NCBI RefSeq assembly: GCF_900103625.1
Contig: NZ_LT629700.1
Span: 2,202,371 to 2,266,370, forward strand
Direction of reading: 5' to 3'
Source of the DNA: Corynebacterium mycetoides
GTDB taxonomy: Bacteria; Actinomycetota; Actinomycetes; Mycobacteriales; Mycobacteriaceae
DNA length: 64,000 bases
The translations under genes and the position numbers were made by a program. The notes beneath the pieces were generated by a model. It did no database searches, was not told the DNA's origin, and worked only from the letters and a program-made list of their open reading frames with translations. Positions 37,273 through 48,177 of the stretch are shown here, one piece after another. The stretch's first letter is position 1. Every line of letters begins with the position of its first letter.

Positions 37273-38376
37273 ATGCAACCGGAGACTAGCGCACGCATCC
37301 AATCGCTCGACGCGACGATGACCACCATCGAGAAGGTGATGGATCTCGACGAGATGGATTCGCGGGCCCGGGAGCTGGAGAGCCAGGCGGCGGACCCGAG
37401 CCTGTGGGACGACCCGGAGCACGCGCAGCAGATCACCACCGAGCTGTCCAACGTCCAAGCGCGGCTGCGCAAAGTGCGCGGCTTGCGGCAGCGTCTCGAC
37501 GATCTCCCCGTGATGTACGAGCTCGCGGAGGAAGAGGGGGACGCTTCGCTTGCCGACGACGAACTCGCCGACCTCACCGGCGCAGTCGAATCCCTTGAGG
37601 TCACCACCATGCTCTCCGGCGAATACGATGCCCGCGAGGCGGTGGTGAATATCCGCTCCGGCGCCGGCGGCGTCGATGCCGCGGACTGGGCCGAGATGCT
37701 CATGCGCATGTACACGCGGTGGGCGGAGAAGAACGGCTACAAGGTCGACATTTACGACGTCTCGTACGCGGAGGAGGCCGGCATCAAGTCGGCGACGTTC
37801 GTGGTGCACGGCGAGTACATGTACGGCCAGTTGTCGGTGGAGCAGGGCGCGCACCGCCTCGTCCGCATCTCGCCCTTTGACAACCAGGGGCGCCGGCAGA
37901 CCTCATTCGCCGAAGTGGAAGTGCTGCCTGTCGTCGAGCAAACCGACCACATCGATATTCCGGACTCGGACATCCGCGTCGACGTCTACCGCTCGTCCGG
38001 TCCCGGCGGACAGTCAGTGAACACGACCGACTCGGCGGTGCGCATCACCCACCTTCCCACCGGAATTGTGGTCACCTGCCAGAACGAGAAATCGCAGATC
38101 CAGAACAAGGCCTCTGCGATGAACGTCCTCCAGTCCAAACTCTTGGAGCAGAAGCGCCAAGAGGAGAAAGCGGAAATGGATGCGCTCGGTGCCGGCGGCA
38201 ACGCCAGCTGGGGCAACCAGATGCGCTCCTACGTCCTGCACCCGTACCAGATGGTCAAGGACCTGCGCACAGAGTACGAAGTCAACGACCCGCAGAAGGT
38301 CCTCGACGGCGACATCGACGGCTTCCTCGAAACGGGAATCCGGTGGCGCATGGCCCAGCGGGAAGCCGGGGAGTAG
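37273..38376 (+). CDS. prfB: Peptide chain release factor 2
   Basis: 367 residues, full length. The stop-codon-reading SPF tripeptide is in [14 protein letters not shown] and the peptidyl-hydrolysis GGQ in [20 protein letters not shown]. No in-frame UGA shift site near codon 25 is present; the frame is continuous, as usual in actinobacteria. The next conserved gene in Corynebacterium, ftsE, is 8.2 kb away here instead of adjacent. Confidence 0.96.
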   Translation: MQPETSARIQSLDATMTTIEKVMDLDEMDSRARELESQAADPSLWDDPEHAQQITTELSNVQARLRKVRGLRQRLDDLPVMYELAEEEGDASLADDELADLTGAVESLEVTTMLSGEYDAREAVVNIRSGAGGVDAADWAEMLMRMYTRWAEKNGYKVDIYDVSYAEEAGIKSATFVVHGEYMYGQLSVEQGAHRLVRISPFDNQGRRQTSFAEVEVLPVVEQTDHIDIPDSDIRVDVYRSSGPGGQSVNTTDSAVRITHLPTGIVVTCQNEKSQIQNKASAMNVLQSKLLEQKRQEEKAEMDALGAGGNASWGNQMRSYVLHPYQMVKDLRTEYEVNDPQKVLDGDIDGFLETGIRWRMAQREAGE

Positions 38377-38403
38377 ACCGGCGGTCTGCCAGCGGCTCTG
38401 CCG

Positions 38404-39697
38404 CTACAGCGAACTCCACAGCACAGCGTCGCCGTACCAGTGGGTCAGATCGAGCGCGAGCTGGATATCGGACGCGCGCAGGGTGCCACGGTCGAGGATG
38501 TCCCGGAACCGCTTGTTGCGGTACTTGACCGTATTGGGATGGGTATATAGCTGTTTGGCGGCCTCGTCCGTGCCATGGAGCAGGAACAATCGCGCGCTTT
38601 GACGCAGCAGGGCCGCGTTGTGGTCCCGCAATGCCAGTTCGCCAGGTGTGAGCCGGACAAAGTTGGACGCGACGTCCACCTGGTCAACGAACGCCGCCGC
38701 GACAGCCGCGCCGGGAGCGGCGTAATCCACAATGCGGGGGACGGAGCACTCTGCGCGTTGCGCTAGCTGTTGAAAGCGGCGCGTGAGCGTGTGCGTAGGC
38801 GAAGCCGGCCGCTCCTTTAGCAGACGGACCAAATGCCACGCGCGCATCTTTGGGAAGCAGTCCCGCGATCAGCTCCGCGGGTCCACTGTCGCTCGGCGCG
38901 AGGTTGAGGATCGGGTTCTTCATCCACACCCACATCTCGCCGGGGCGGGGAAAGACGACTAGCACTTTCGAGGTCGATCCGAGTACACGGGCCATCTTCT
39001 GAGCTATCTCAACTGATTCACTCGCGGGGAGCGGCTCCGGCGACGGCATCCAGACAACCGCGGCTGCGTGTTGGCCGTCAAGAGAGTAATTCTCCACCTC
39101 GCCGGTTTGCGGTGCCTTCTCAGGTTCGGCGAGAATCGCGTTGACCGTTTCAAGAGTCGCCGTATTGCCGGGCAGGAAGAGGTTCTCTAGCTCTAGGTTG
39201 TAGACCTCGACGACTTTTCCTTGCACGATGAGCAAGAACTCGTGGCAGAGAGACATGGCCTCTTCGAGCAGATCGAAGTGGTCGGTCACCGAGGACACGG
39301 CATCCTGCTCCGCGAATTGCTCCTGAATGGTGACCAGCACCGCGCGCTCGATGGCGTTCTGCCCTTGGTGGTAGGCCAAGGTGAGCGTCGTCACCGAGTA
39401 GCCGTGCCGGGCGCAAGACTGGGCGAACCGGGTGACCCCTTCCGGCAGAGCCATGTAGTTGATCGCGTCGAGGTCGAGCCTGCCCTGCAGCAAGAGCACG
39501 AGGTTGGCGATGTTCGCGTGCACGCTGTCATAGAGGTCTTCCCGCAACGACGGAGCGATGTTGGGGAAGAGAGTGTCCTCTATATATTGCGTGACTGTGG
39601 AAACCAGCTCCTCGAAATTCTCTGACACTCGGTGAGCGAGAAGACCGAACTGGTCATCTTCCTGGCGTTCTGTAGCGTTCATCGGGTGGGGCGGCAC
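38404..39697 (-). pseudogene. PucR/CdaR-type transcriptional regulator with a frame break
   Basis: The N-terminal ~290 residues (from GTG 39697 or ATG 39682) begin MNATERQEDDQFGLLAHRVS and include a sensor-like helical region. The frame leaves homology at about 38770-38850. It continues in a second frame as FQQLAQRAECSVPRIVDYA and ends with the PucR-type HTH, AAKQLYTHPNTVKYRNKRFR. Taken together it is a normal ~430-residue PucR-family protein. One base indel separates the parts. If real, the DNA-binding domain is lost. The family usually controls the adjacent catabolic genes in response to a small ligand. Confidence 0.8.
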
Positions 39698-41110
39698 CTA
39701 GGTTCGGCGGGCCTTGATCGCGCGGCTCGCCGCCTGCCAGCCGCTCATGCCGTGCACACCAGCGCCCGGCGGGGTCGACGCCGAGCAAAGGTAGACCCCG
39801 TCGATCCCGGTGAAGTAGGGGTCCGGAGCGAAGATCGGGCGGGCAAGCAGCTGAATCATGTCCGACGAGCCACCAATAATGTCGCCGCCGATGTAGTTCG
39901 CGTTGTAATCCTGCACCGCTTCCGTCGAGTAGGAGACCGATTCGACGATGATGTCGCGGAAACCAGGCGCGAACCGCTCGATCTGGGTGACGATGGCTTC
40001 CGTCGCGTCCCCGCGGTATCCGGCGGGGACGTGGGCGTATGCCCAAAGCGGGTTGTAGTCGCCGCTACTGCGCGAGGGATCGGCGAGGTACTGCTGGCCG
40101 ACGAGGATGAATGGCCGGTCGGACAACCCGCCTGCTGCCGCGGCCTTTTCGGCGCGGGCGACCTCGTCTGCGGTCCCGCCGACGTGAACTGTGCCCGCCT
40201 TGCGGGCCTCGGCGTTCGTCCAGGGGACTTTGCCCTTGATGACGAAGTCGACCTTGAACGCGCCGACCCCATGCCGGAAGTTGCGGTAGGCGCGTCGCTG
40301 ACGTGCCGGGAGCTCATCCCCGCAGATCTTCAACGCGATGGAAGGGCTGACGTCGAGCATGACTGCGTCGACGTTTCTAAGCTCCTTCAGTGACGTCACC
40401 TCGTGGTCGCATTCGACCTTTCCGCCCAGCTCTTCGAGCTCAGCGACCATGGCCGCAGCGATCGACCCGCTGCCACCTTCCGCGACCGGCCATCCTGCCA
40501 CGTGGGCTGCGGCGGTGAGCAGGGTGCCGGCGGCCGAGCTCATCGGCGTGTCCAGCCGAGTCAAGTTGTGCGCGGCAACACCGATGTAGAGCGCCTGGGC
40601 CTCGTCCGAACGCCACCGTTTCGCTGACAGCTGTGCCGGCAGCGCCGCGTTCATTCCGAAGTAGCCGAAGGAGAGCGGGTACTTGGGAATGGTGAGCATC
40701 GGCCCGAACACGGAGCTCCCGATCTTGTCGAAGTTCGCAGCCATCGGCCCGAACGTCGCTTTCCACAGCCGTCCGTCCGAACCGAGTCCAGCGGACGTCC
40801 TCTCGATGTCCCGGTAGAGGACGCCGGCGCGGCCGCCGTCCAACGGATGGGCGAGGTCCACCTCGGGGAAAGCGAACCGCAGGCCGTGCTTGGCTAGGTC
40901 GGTCTCGCGGAAGAAGGGACTCACCACGGACATCGGGTGAACGGCGGAGCACATATCGTGGACGACACCGCTGCGCAGCGATTCATTGCTGCGCATGCCG
41001 CCGCCGGGCGTGGCCGCGGATTCATAGACAGTGACGTCGTATCCGTTGCGGGCCAGAGTGATCCCCGCGGCCAGGCCATTGGGGCCACTGCCGACGATTG
41101 CTGCTTTCAT
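39698..41110 (-). CDS. FAD-dependent phytoene-desaturase-like oxidoreductase
   Basis: 470 residues. The N-terminal dinucleotide motif is VGSGPNGLAAGITLARNGYD. The C-terminal signature YLCSASTPPGAGVHGMSGWQ is typical of the CrtI/NAD(P)-binding Rossmann family found in mycobacteria and corynebacteria beside DUF3556 genes. The middle part has GWPVAEGGSGSIAAAMVAEL. The start is ATG 41110 with GAGGAGC upstream. It probably oxidises a hydrophobic substrate. Its stop is immediately before the regulator's start codon. Confidence 0.85.
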   Translation of the reverse strand: MKAAIVGSGPNGLAAGITLARNGYDVTVYESAATPGGGMRSNESLRSGVVHDMCSAVHPMSVVSPFFRETDLAKHGLRFAFPEVDLAHPLDGGRAGVLYRDIERTSAGLGSDGRLWKATFGPMAANFDKIGSSVFGPMLTIPKYPLSFGYFGMNAALPAQLSAKRWRSDEAQALYIGVAAHNLTRLDTPMSSAAGTLLTAAAHVAGWPVAEGGSGSIAAAMVAELEELGGKVECDHEVTSLKELRNVDAVMLDVSPSIALKICGDELPARQRRAYRNFRHGVGAFKVDFVIKGKVPWTNAEARKAGTVHVGGTADEVARAEKAAAAGGLSDRPFILVGQQYLADPSRSSGDYNPLWAYAHVPAGYRGDATEAIVTQIERFAPGFRDIIVESVSYSTEAVQDYNANYIGGDIIGGSSDMIQLLARPIFAPDPYFTGIDGVYLCSASTPPGAGVHGMSGWQAASRAIKARRT

Positions 41111-41190
41111 AGCGGTGCTCCTCGTTCTTAGAAGGCGATTGAAAGGTGGATCCCCCACGGCGCGGGAGGGCGCATGGGGAGAGGGGCTCT

Positions 41191-43012
41191 TTAGACCTGC
41201 GGAACCGGCTGCTGTGCGTCCCGAGTGTAAAGGGCGATGCGCTCGTGCAGGAACTGGCGGCCCTGGAACTCCGGGTCCGGGTTGACGGGGATCGGACCGT
41301 TGGGCAGCCACGGCTGTTCCGAGATGCAGTCCTTGACCTTCCACTCACCGGTTTCCAGCACGCCCAGCGCCATGTCGTAGATCACGTAGCGCTGCGTCGA
41401 TTTGTGTAGGGGCTGCGATTCGACGTATGCGACGACGCACTCGCCCGGCTTGAAGTTGAGGTGCTTCTGCACGGACGGCCAGATGGTCGGGACGTGGAAG
41501 TGGCCTTCACCGAAGTTCCAGCCCAGCAGCCATGCGGACATGTACTCGCCTTCGCGCAGTTCGTAGCCATCGACGGCGGGGCCGAGCTCGCGGGTGAGCA
41601 GCGAGAGCAAGCCGCGGCCCTGGGAGTGCATAGAGCGCCACGCGAGGACCTTGTCCATGAGCTTGAACTTAGCTTCTTCGCCGAAGCCGGCCTTGATGAT
41701 CTCCTCGGGCGGGGGGATAGCGCCCGGGTAGTCGGTGTACATTTTCTCGATGCCCTCCGGGGAGAAGGCCCACACGGTGCACGCCCAGTTGCCGGCGTAC
41801 TGGCGCATGCTGATGAGGAACGAGATCCATTCCGGTTTGAGGTTGCCCAAGACGGGGCCAATCAGGACGCAGAAGAAGATGAATACGCCGGCCCAGACGC
41901 TGCTGATAGAACCAAGCCCGTAGCCCTCCCAAACCGGGAAGCCGAAGAAGATGAAGACTGTCAGCAGGATGTAGTGGATGTTCCACTCGAGCGGAACCGC
42001 GATCGGCATGGACAGGATGATGACGATGTGCATGCCGATGATGACGAACGCTGCAATGGCGGCCGCGTAGAAGTTGCCGGACAGCAGCAGGACCAGCGGG
42101 CAGATCAGCTCGACGACGGTTCCGAGCACGTGCGCCATGGCGAGGGACAGCCACGACGGCTGGAGGTCGTGCGGGTGCTTGCGGAAGAAGAGGCGGCTAA
42201 CGCGCTTGCTGAGCATGTACGGAGCGTTGGCCATCATGACCGGAACGACGTACTCGAAGTGGCGGCCGAACTTGGACACGCCGGCACCCATCCAGACGAG
42301 GACGATGATCATCTTCACGCCAATGATGTAGTCGTGGGGGTTCAGAACCAGCGCGAAGAGTAGCGCGAGGAAGTACTGGTCGTTGCGCATGCCGAGGAAG
42401 AGGTGCTGGCAGCGGTACCCCAGGAACAGGATGAGAACGAGTGGAACCAGAATCGACCACATTGGCAGCATGCCGCCGTCTGCCCCCGGGATGTACTCGG
42501 CAACGTAATCGTGGTTAGTGGGTGGAATGACGATGCCTACGACCAGGGAAAGCGCCAGCGCGTAGTAGACGGCCACGTCCACGATCGAGCGGGTGTCACC
42601 GCCCTGGCCCGGCAGCCGTCCGCCGAATGGAGGGCGCTTGATCACTCCGACCTTCGACCAGTACTTGTTGGCTCCGAAGCGCGGCACGTAGTGGAAGCCC
42701 GCAGGGCCAGAGCTGGCGCCGAGACCGCAGAGCTCCCAGAGGATCGCGAACAAGAGGAACTTCTGGTAGACGATCGGCTCCGCCCACCAGTTGCTCACGT
42801 TGAGGGGGTTACCAACGCCAGCGAAAAGCGTCGAAACAGTCAAGCCGATGACCACGTAGGCCGTGCACTTGAACAGGTAGAAGAGCCTGCTTTGGGGAGC
42901 CGAGCCCGATCTCTGCGAGGCTCGCACCTGAGAGCCGCAGACGCTCACTCAGGCTAAGTTTCTTGTACTCCTCGTAGGGCGTATCGAGGAGGTCGGGTGT
43001 AGACCAAGCCAT
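41191..43012 (-). pseudogene. DUF3556 transmembrane protein with a frame break
   Basis: ATG 43012 (with GAAAGGAGAG upstream) begins MAWSTPDLLDTPYEEYKKLS and follows a DUF3556 N-terminus to about codon 41 (AEIGLGSPK). At about 42886-42895, in TCCCCAAAGC, homology jumps frame to SRLFYLFKCTAYVVIGL. It then continues for about 560 residues to PQV. The rest contains 8-9 helices, a HTTM-like region GYRCQHLFLGMRNDQYFLAL and a soluble C-terminal domain with ELREGEYMSAWLLGWNFGEG. The CCCC/AAA tract is a likely site of a one-base error or deletion. Function unknown; it is usually next to the FAD oxidoreductase. Confidence 0.8.
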
Positions 43013-43167
43013 CGGTCTCTCCTTTCAATGTCTGGTTCTCCGATCCCGCTGCGCAAGGCGGGACCCGTTGTAGGTACCGCCCGTCTACCCCGGAGACCGT
43101 CTCCGGACTGTGATGTGGCTTACAGGATTGAGGCTTAACCATAAGAGGAGGCTGACACTCTCAACAA

Positions 43168-43185
43168 TGTTTGTGTGGCTAAACA
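43168..43185. promoter_or_regulatory. Inverted repeat upstream of DUF3556 gene
   Basis: TGTTT and AAACA flank GTGTGGCT, inside a longer CAATGTTT...AAACAATTG pattern, about 155 bases upstream of the DUF3556 start. A related CTGTTTAACAG is upstream of the acyl-CoA ligase. Both could be operators for the PucR-like regulator. The remainder of 43013-43262 shows no gene. Confidence 0.4.
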
Positions 43186-43262
43186 ATTGAGCGATCTTTA
43201 TGCCGCGCGTACAAAACATGGCTTTGACATGCAAGAACGAAACCGCCAGACATTTAGATGTG

Positions 43263-43309
43263 CAAAACAAAAGCGGTGGCGGCCACCTGAAAGAGGTGGC
43301 TGCCACCGC
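43263..43309 (-). terminator. Rho-independent terminator after CoA-transferase
   Basis: A 16-bp stem with one mismatch (GCGGTGGCGGCCACCT at 43273-43288; its partner at 43294-43309) closes on GAAAG. On the minus strand it is followed by TTTTGTTTTG. It lies 40-90 bases after the CoA-transferase stop. Confidence 0.88.
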
Positions 43310-43349
43310 TTGAGCGAAAGAGGGGCGGGAGCGGATCCCGCAGGCGCGA

Positions 43350-44837
43350 CTACAGCGCTACCGTGTAATCCGCCACGGTGTTGTCGGCGATGTCCTGCTC
43401 CGTCACTCCGGGTGCGAGTTCAACGAGCTTCAGCCCGTTCTCGTCCACCGTGAAGACGCACAGGTTCGTGATGATGGTGTCCACCGCGCCCTTGGCGGTC
43501 AGCGGCAGTGTGCACTCCTTGAGGATGCGCGAGGAGCCGTCCTTGCGGGCGACGTGGTCCATGATCGCGATGACCTTTCGGGCGCCCTTGACCAAGTCCA
43601 TGGCGCCGCCCATGCCGGTCATCTTCTTGCCGGGGATGCTCCAGTTGGCAATGTCGCCGTTTTGCGATACCTCCATCGCGCCGAGGATCGCGGTGTCGAC
43701 GTGTCCGCCGCGGATCATCGCGAACGATGTGGAAGAGCTGAAGGTGGCACCGCCCGGCAGGATCGTCACCGATTCCTTGCCGGCGTTGATGATGTCGGGG
43801 TCGACCTCGTCCTCGTAGGGGTAGGGACCAGTCTTCAGGATGCCGTTCTCGGACTGGAGAGTGATGTGGATGTCGGCGGGAATGTAGTTCGCCACCGCCG
43901 TCGGCATGCCGATGCCGAGGTTGACGTACTCTCCGTCCTTAAGCTCTTGGGCTGCGCGCTCCGCAATCTCCAATCGCGACCAGCCCTTCTTCGGCTCGTC
44001 GCTAGCCGCGGCTTCGCTCGCGGCGGGGGCTTCCTCTGTGGGCGCCTCTTCGCGCGGGCGGACCGTCGATCGTTCGATGAACTTGCTCGTCGCCTGCTCC
44101 GGTGTCAGCGGCAAGATCCGGTCGACGAAGATGCCGGGCACGTCGATCTCGTCGGGGTCCAGATCACCGGTTTCCACCATGTGCTCCACCTCGACGACGG
44201 TGATCTTCCCGCAGGTGGCGGCGTCAGCGTTGAAGTTGCCGGCGGTGCGGCGGAAAATCAGGTTGCCCTCCGGATCGGCCTTATGCGCTCGGAGCAGCGC
44301 GAAGTCAGTGATAACAGACTCCTCGAGAACATACGTCCGCGTCTCGCCCTTGAACTCGAATTCGCGGGTCTCGAGCGGCTCGGATGTCTTCACGAGCTCG
44401 CCCTCGGAGTTGTACAGCGACGGCAGGCCTCCGTCTGCGCGGGCGGTGTCCACGCCGGTCGCGGTGTAGAACGCGGGGATGCCGGCACCGCCAGCGCGCA
44501 TCTTCTCGGCCAAGGTGCCTTGGGGGATGAGGTCCACTTCGATCTCGCCATTGAAGTACTGGCGCTCGAATTCCTTGTTGAAGCCAAAGAAGGAGCCGCA
44601 GAACTTGCTCACCTGCTTCGACTGGAACAGTGTGGAGAGACCGAGGTGCCGGTCGTCGATCATCGTTCCAGGGTTATTCGAGTAGACCGTGAGGTCCTTG
44701 ACTCCCGTTCCGACGATCCCATCGAGCAGAACGAGCGGGTTGCCGCAGACACCGAAGCCGCCGACGGCCAGCGTCATGCCGTCTTCGAGTCCCTCGAGCG
44801 CCTGTTCCGGGCCATCGACGATTTTGGAAAAAGTCAT
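43350..44837 (-). CDS. Fused alpha/beta 3-oxoacid CoA-transferase
   Basis: 495 residues. The alpha part (about 1-250) has [43 protein letters not shown] and [11 protein letters not shown]. An acidic linker rich in Glu/Ala ([19 protein letters not shown]) leads to the beta part (about 285-495), with [15 protein letters not shown], the catalytic Glu in [16 protein letters not shown] and [14 protein letters not shown]. It transfers CoA from succinyl-CoA to acetoacetate-like oxoacids or to a related product. ATG 44837 has AAAGGAAG upstream. Only 35 bases separate it from the ligase, so they form an operon. Confidence 0.88.
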   Translation of the reverse strand: MTFSKIVDGPEQALEGLEDGMTLAVGGFGVCGNPLVLLDGIVGTGVKDLTVYSNNPGTMIDDRHLGLSTLFQSKQVSKFCGSFFGFNKEFERQYFNGEIEVDLIPQGTLAEKMRAGGAGIPAFYTATGVDTARADGGLPSLYNSEGELVKTSEPLETREFEFKGETRTYVLEESVITDFALLRAHKADPEGNLIFRRTAGNFNADAATCGKITVVEVEHMVETGDLDPDEIDVPGIFVDRILPLTPEQATSKFIERSTVRPREEAPTEEAPAASEAAASDEPKKGWSRLEIAERAAQELKDGEYVNLGIGMPTAVANYIPADIHITLQSENGILKTGPYPYEDEVDPDIINAGKESVTILPGGATFSSSTSFAMIRGGHVDTAILGAMEVSQNGDIANWSIPGKKMTGMGGAMDLVKGARKVIAIMDHVARKDGSSRILKECTLPLTAKGAVDTIITNLCVFTVDENGLKLVELAPGVTEQDIADNTVADYTVAL

Positions 44838-44872
44838 AAGGCTTCCTTTCGGGAATTGGATTTCAAAAGTGG

Positions 44873-46387
44873 TTAGCCGAGAAAGTCGTCTTTCGCGATA
44901 TTCCGGAGAGTCGGTTTGTCGACTTTGCCCACCGGGTTGCGGGGGAGGTCCTCCACCGCGGAGATATGCACGGGCCACTTCACCTTTGCCAGCTGCGGGC
45001 GGACGTGGTCGAGGATCGCGTCAGTGTCCACCGCGGACGGGTTCGAGTTGCTCACGTACGCCACCGGCACCTCGCCGAGCACCTCGTGCGGAAGCCCGAC
45101 AACTGCGGACTCGACGACGTCCGGGTGAGTGTTGAGAGCGGCCTCGATCTCGGACGGGTAGAGGTTCTCGCCGCCGCGGATGATCATGTCCTTGATGCGG
45201 TCCACGAGGAACAGGAATCCGTTCTCGTCGAGGTAGCCGACATCGCCGGTGTGAAGCCAGCCATCGACGATCGTCTTCGCGGTTTCCTCGGGCTTGTTGA
45301 GGTAGCCGACCATGACGTTGTCGCCCTTGATCACCACTTCGCCGGGCTCGCCGACCGGTAGGAAGTTGCCGTCCTCATCCATGATCCGGACTTCCTGGCC
45401 GGGAAGAGCGCGGCCGACGGTGCCGGAGGGTGGGTCGTCGTCAAGCCGAACGGCGGTGGAGCCGACCGTTCCTTCGGTGAGGCCGTACGCCCCGCGGATC
45501 TTCACGCCGTACTTCTGCTCGAACGACTCGATGAGCTGGATCGAGGCGGGAGCGGCGCCGCAGACAGCGAACTTGAGGCTGGAGAAGTCCACGCCGGAGT
45601 CGGGCGGGAGCTGCAGCAGGTAGGCGAATATCGCCGGTACCGCGGAAAAGTACGTCGGACGGTACTCCGCGACCGCGGTGATGAACTCCATGGGATTGAA
45701 TCGGTCGAGGATGCTCACCTTGCCGCCGCGGCTGTAAGGAGCGAGGAAGCTGACCAGGATCGCGTTGGAGTGGAACAGCGGCAACGGCATGAGTGCGTTA
45801 ATCTCTCCGCCCATGTCCAGCGCGCCCGAGATGCTGTTCACCATCGCGTTCAGGTTCTTGTGGCTGAGCAGCACGCCCTTCGGGCGGCCGGTGGAGCCCG
45901 AGGTGTAGACGATGAGCGCGATGTCGTCGGGAGTGGGCAAGTCAGGCAGAGCCAGCGGGGAACTGGAATCCTCGTGGGTCGGGTGCTGGCCGGAAACAGC
46001 GAGTTCGAACAAGGGAAGGACCCGGGCGCCGGGGAAGCACTCTTCCGGTTGGCGCGCAGCGAAGTCGTTCGTCGTCACGACGACCTTCGCGCCGGAGTCC
46101 TCGACCTGGTAGGCGGATTCGGTCGCGGTGAACGTCGGGTTCATTGGCGTCACTGCCGCGCGGAGGCGCCACGCGGCACCCATCACGGTGAGGAGTTCAA
46201 GGCGGTTGGGCAGGAACGTGGCGACGACATCCCCGGGGCCGACTCCCAGGGTGGACAACTGGCGGGCGAGGATCTCGACTTCCTCTGCGAATTCTTGTCC
46301 GGTGAGCTCACGGAATGAATCCCGCAGCCGAGTTCCTTCGATGCCTTGGTGCAGTTCGTGCCATGGTTGGTAGCTGTAGTCCGCCAC
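44873..46387 (-). CDS. AMP-dependent acyl-CoA synthetase/ligase
   Basis: 504 residues of the ANL superfamily. The P-loop A3 motif is [21 protein letters not shown]5 [11 protein letters not shown]7/A8 [19 protein letters not shown] and [20 protein letters not shown], and the A10 lysine is in [12 protein letters not shown]. It makes an acyl-CoA from a carboxylic acid through an adenylate. The acid is unknown. GGAGG precedes ATG 46387. First gene of the ligase/CoA-transferase operon. An 11-base palindrome lies upstream. Confidence 0.88.
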   Translation of the reverse strand: MADYSYQPWHELHQGIEGTRLRDSFRELTGQEFAEEVEILARQLSTLGVGPGDVVATFLPNRLELLTVMGAAWRLRAAVTPMNPTFTATESAYQVEDSGAKVVVTTNDFAARQPEECFPGARVLPLFELAVSGQHPTHEDSSSPLALPDLPTPDDIALIVYTSGSTGRPKGVLLSHKNLNAMVNSISGALDMGGEINALMPLPLFHSNAILVSFLAPYSRGGKVSILDRFNPMEFITAVAEYRPTYFSAVPAIFAYLLQLPPDSGVDFSSLKFAVCGAAPASIQLIESFEQKYGVKIRGAYGLTEGTVGSTAVRLDDDPPSGTVGRALPGQEVRIMDEDGNFLPVGEPGEVVIKGDNVMVGYLNKPEETAKTIVDGWLHTGDVGYLDENGFLFLVDRIKDMIIRGGENLYPSEIEAALNTHPDVVESAVVGLPHEVLGEVPVAYVSNSNPSAVDTDAILDHVRPQLAKVKWPVHISAVEDLPRNPVGKVDKPTLRNIAKDDFLG

Positions 46388-46407
46388 ATTTCCTCCTTGG
46401 TTGTGAT

Positions 46408-46418
46408 CTGTTTAACAG
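46408..46418. promoter_or_regulatory. Palindrome CTGTTTAACAG
   Basis: A perfect 11-base palindrome 20 bases upstream of the acyl-CoA ligase start codon, in the 158-bp gap facing ftsE. It shares TGTTTA with the repeat upstream of the DUF3556 gene and is thus a candidate common operator. Confidence 0.4.
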
Positions 46419-46545
46419 CCACTATAAAACCTTTCTAAGCAAAACATCTTGAAGTTTCCTGATCGGCTCAGAACATCCTGTGTCACCTGCGATTTTTAGG
46501 GGCGAGATTTCTATTACGGGAGGCTCGCGAACTAGAGTGACGTGA

Positions 46546-47247
46546 GTGATCACCTTCTCCAACGTGACAAAGGTCTACCCGACTTCGACGCGGCCGGCGC
46601 TCGACAACGTCTCGCTGACCATTGATAACGGCGAGTTCGTCTTCCTCATTGGCCCGTCCGGTTCGGGCAAGTCCTCGTTCCTCGAGCTGCTCATCCGCGA
46701 GGAGAACGTCACCTCTGGGGACATCCACTTCGACGGGTTCCATGTGAATGCGCTCAAGGGGAAGGATGTCAACAAACTCCGGCAGTCGATCGGTTACGTC
46801 TTTCAAGACTTCCGTCTGCTGCCCAAGCTGTCCGTCTACGACAACGTCGCTTTCGCGCTCGAAGTGATTGGCAAACCGAAGTCGAAGATCGAGAAACTCG
46901 TGCCGGAAGCGCTCGAAATCGTTGGCCTCGACGCCAAAGCGAACCGCATGCCGGGCGAGCTTTCCGGCGGCGAGCAGCAACGCGTCGCCATCGCCCGCGC
47001 GTTCGTGGACAGGCCACCGCTTTTGCTTGCCGACGAACCCACCGGCAACCTCGACCCCTCCACCGCCGACGACATCATGGCGCTGCTCGCCCGCATCAAC
47101 AGGATGGGCACGACAGTGGTGATGTCCACCCACAACGCGCGCGCCGTCAACGACATGCGAAAGCGGGTCATCGAGCTCCATTTGGGCAAGGTCATGCGCG
47201 ACGACGCCCACGGCATCTACGGGGTCCACGGCTCCACCAACGTTTAA
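46546..47247 (+). CDS. ftsE: Cell-division ATP-binding protein FtsE
   Basis: 233 residues, ABC ATPase: [20 protein letters not shown], Walker [18 protein letters not shown], signature [16 protein letters not shown] and Walker [14 protein letters not shown]. With FtsX it forms the septal complex that activates peptidoglycan hydrolases. The start is GTG 46546, with GGGAGG about 20 bases upstream, so another start just downstream cannot be excluded. FtsX follows after 23 bases. Confidence 0.95.
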   Translation: MITFSNVTKVYPTSTRPALDNVSLTIDNGEFVFLIGPSGSGKSSFLELLIREENVTSGDIHFDGFHVNALKGKDVNKLRQSIGYVFQDFRLLPKLSVYDNVAFALEVIGKPKSKIEKLVPEALEIVGLDAKANRMPGELSGGEQQRVAIARAFVDRPPLLLADEPTGNLDPSTADDIMALLARINRMGTTVVMSTHNARAVNDMRKRVIELHLGKVMRDDAHGIYGVHGSTNV

Positions 47248-47270
47248 GAGTTCTCGAGAGGAGGAACGCA

Positions 47271-48173
47271 ATGAACTGGAACTTCATCTTCCGCGAAGGT
47301 TTCCGCGGCCTGGGCCGCAACCTCACCATGACTATCGCGCTGATCATCACCACCGCGCTGTCGCTCGCACTCGTCGGCACCGGCATTCTCATTTCGCAGG
47401 TGACCAGCAACACCAAGGACCTGTACCTCGACCGAGTCGAGGTCATGGTGGAGCTCGATGAGAAGATCTCGGTGGAGGACAAGGACTGTTCGTCGCAAAG
47501 CTGCATGCAGGTCCGCGACAAGCTGCAGAGCGACGACCGCATTGAATCGGTGACCTTCCGCAACCGTGAGCAGTCCTACGACCGCTTCGTCGAACTGTTC
47601 AAAGAGTCGGACCCAGCTCTCGTCCAAGAGACCTCGCGTGACTCAATGCCCGCCGCGCTCCACGTGCGGTTGAAGGACCCGACGGACACATCGCCTATCG
47701 ACGCCGTCCGCGACCTCCCGCAGGTCACCTTCGTCGCCGACCAGGCGAGCGACGTGCGCAGCACCGCTGATTCCATGGACTCTTTCCGCAACGCCACGTT
47801 CCTCATCGCGGCGGCTCAGGCGCTGGCGGCGATCTTCCTCATCTCCAATATGGTGCAGCTCGCGGCGTTCAACCGGCGTGAGGAGATCGGCATCATGCGC
47901 ATGGTCGGCGCCACACGCTGGTTCACCCAGGCGCCCTTCATCCTCGAAGCGGTCATCTCCACGTTCGTCGGCGCCATCTTGGCTACTGTCGGGGTGTGGT
48001 TTGCCAAGGCCCACGTGGTCGATCCGATGCTGACCAGGGTGTACGAGAACTTGCTCGTGGCCAAGCTGCCGGACTCGGCGGTGTGGACCGTGATGCCGCT
48101 CGTTGGACTCGGAGCCGTTATCGTTTCCGGCGTCGTCGCCCAGATCGCGTTGCGGTCGTACGTACGGAAGTAG
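47271..48173 (+). CDS. ftsX: Cell-division permease-like protein FtsX
   Basis: 300 residues. A short cytosolic start (MNWNFIFREGFRGLGRNLTM) precedes TM1. A periplasmic domain (about 50-165) has a CSSQSC pair, and then three more helices include the FtsX/MacB segment REEIGIMRMVGATRWFTQAP. GAGGAGG precedes ATG 47271. It transmits FtsE ATP hydrolysis to an extracellular hydrolase partner. It is followed after four bases by smpB, the standard actinobacterial order. Confidence 0.95.
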   Translation: MNWNFIFREGFRGLGRNLTMTIALIITTALSLALVGTGILISQVTSNTKDLYLDRVEVMVELDEKISVEDKDCSSQSCMQVRDKLQSDDRIESVTFRNREQSYDRFVELFKESDPALVQETSRDSMPAALHVRLKDPTDTSPIDAVRDLPQVTFVADQASDVRSTADSMDSFRNATFLIAAAQALAAIFLISNMVQLAAFNRREEIGIMRMVGATRWFTQAPFILEAVISTFVGAILATVGVWFAKAHVVDPMLTRVYENLLVAKLPDSAVWTVMPLVGLGAVIVSGVVAQIALRSYVRK

Positions 48174-48177
48174 CGCT

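Noticed and set aside
37273..37400. Programmed frameshift in prfB
   Set aside because: Looked for a UGA after about 25 codons; the frame is continuous.
42886..42895. Programmed frameshift producing the DUF3556 protein
   Set aside because: C CCA AAG fits a -1 heptamer, but the required change is +1, and no stimulatory structure or precedent in this family is visible. A plain indel is simpler.
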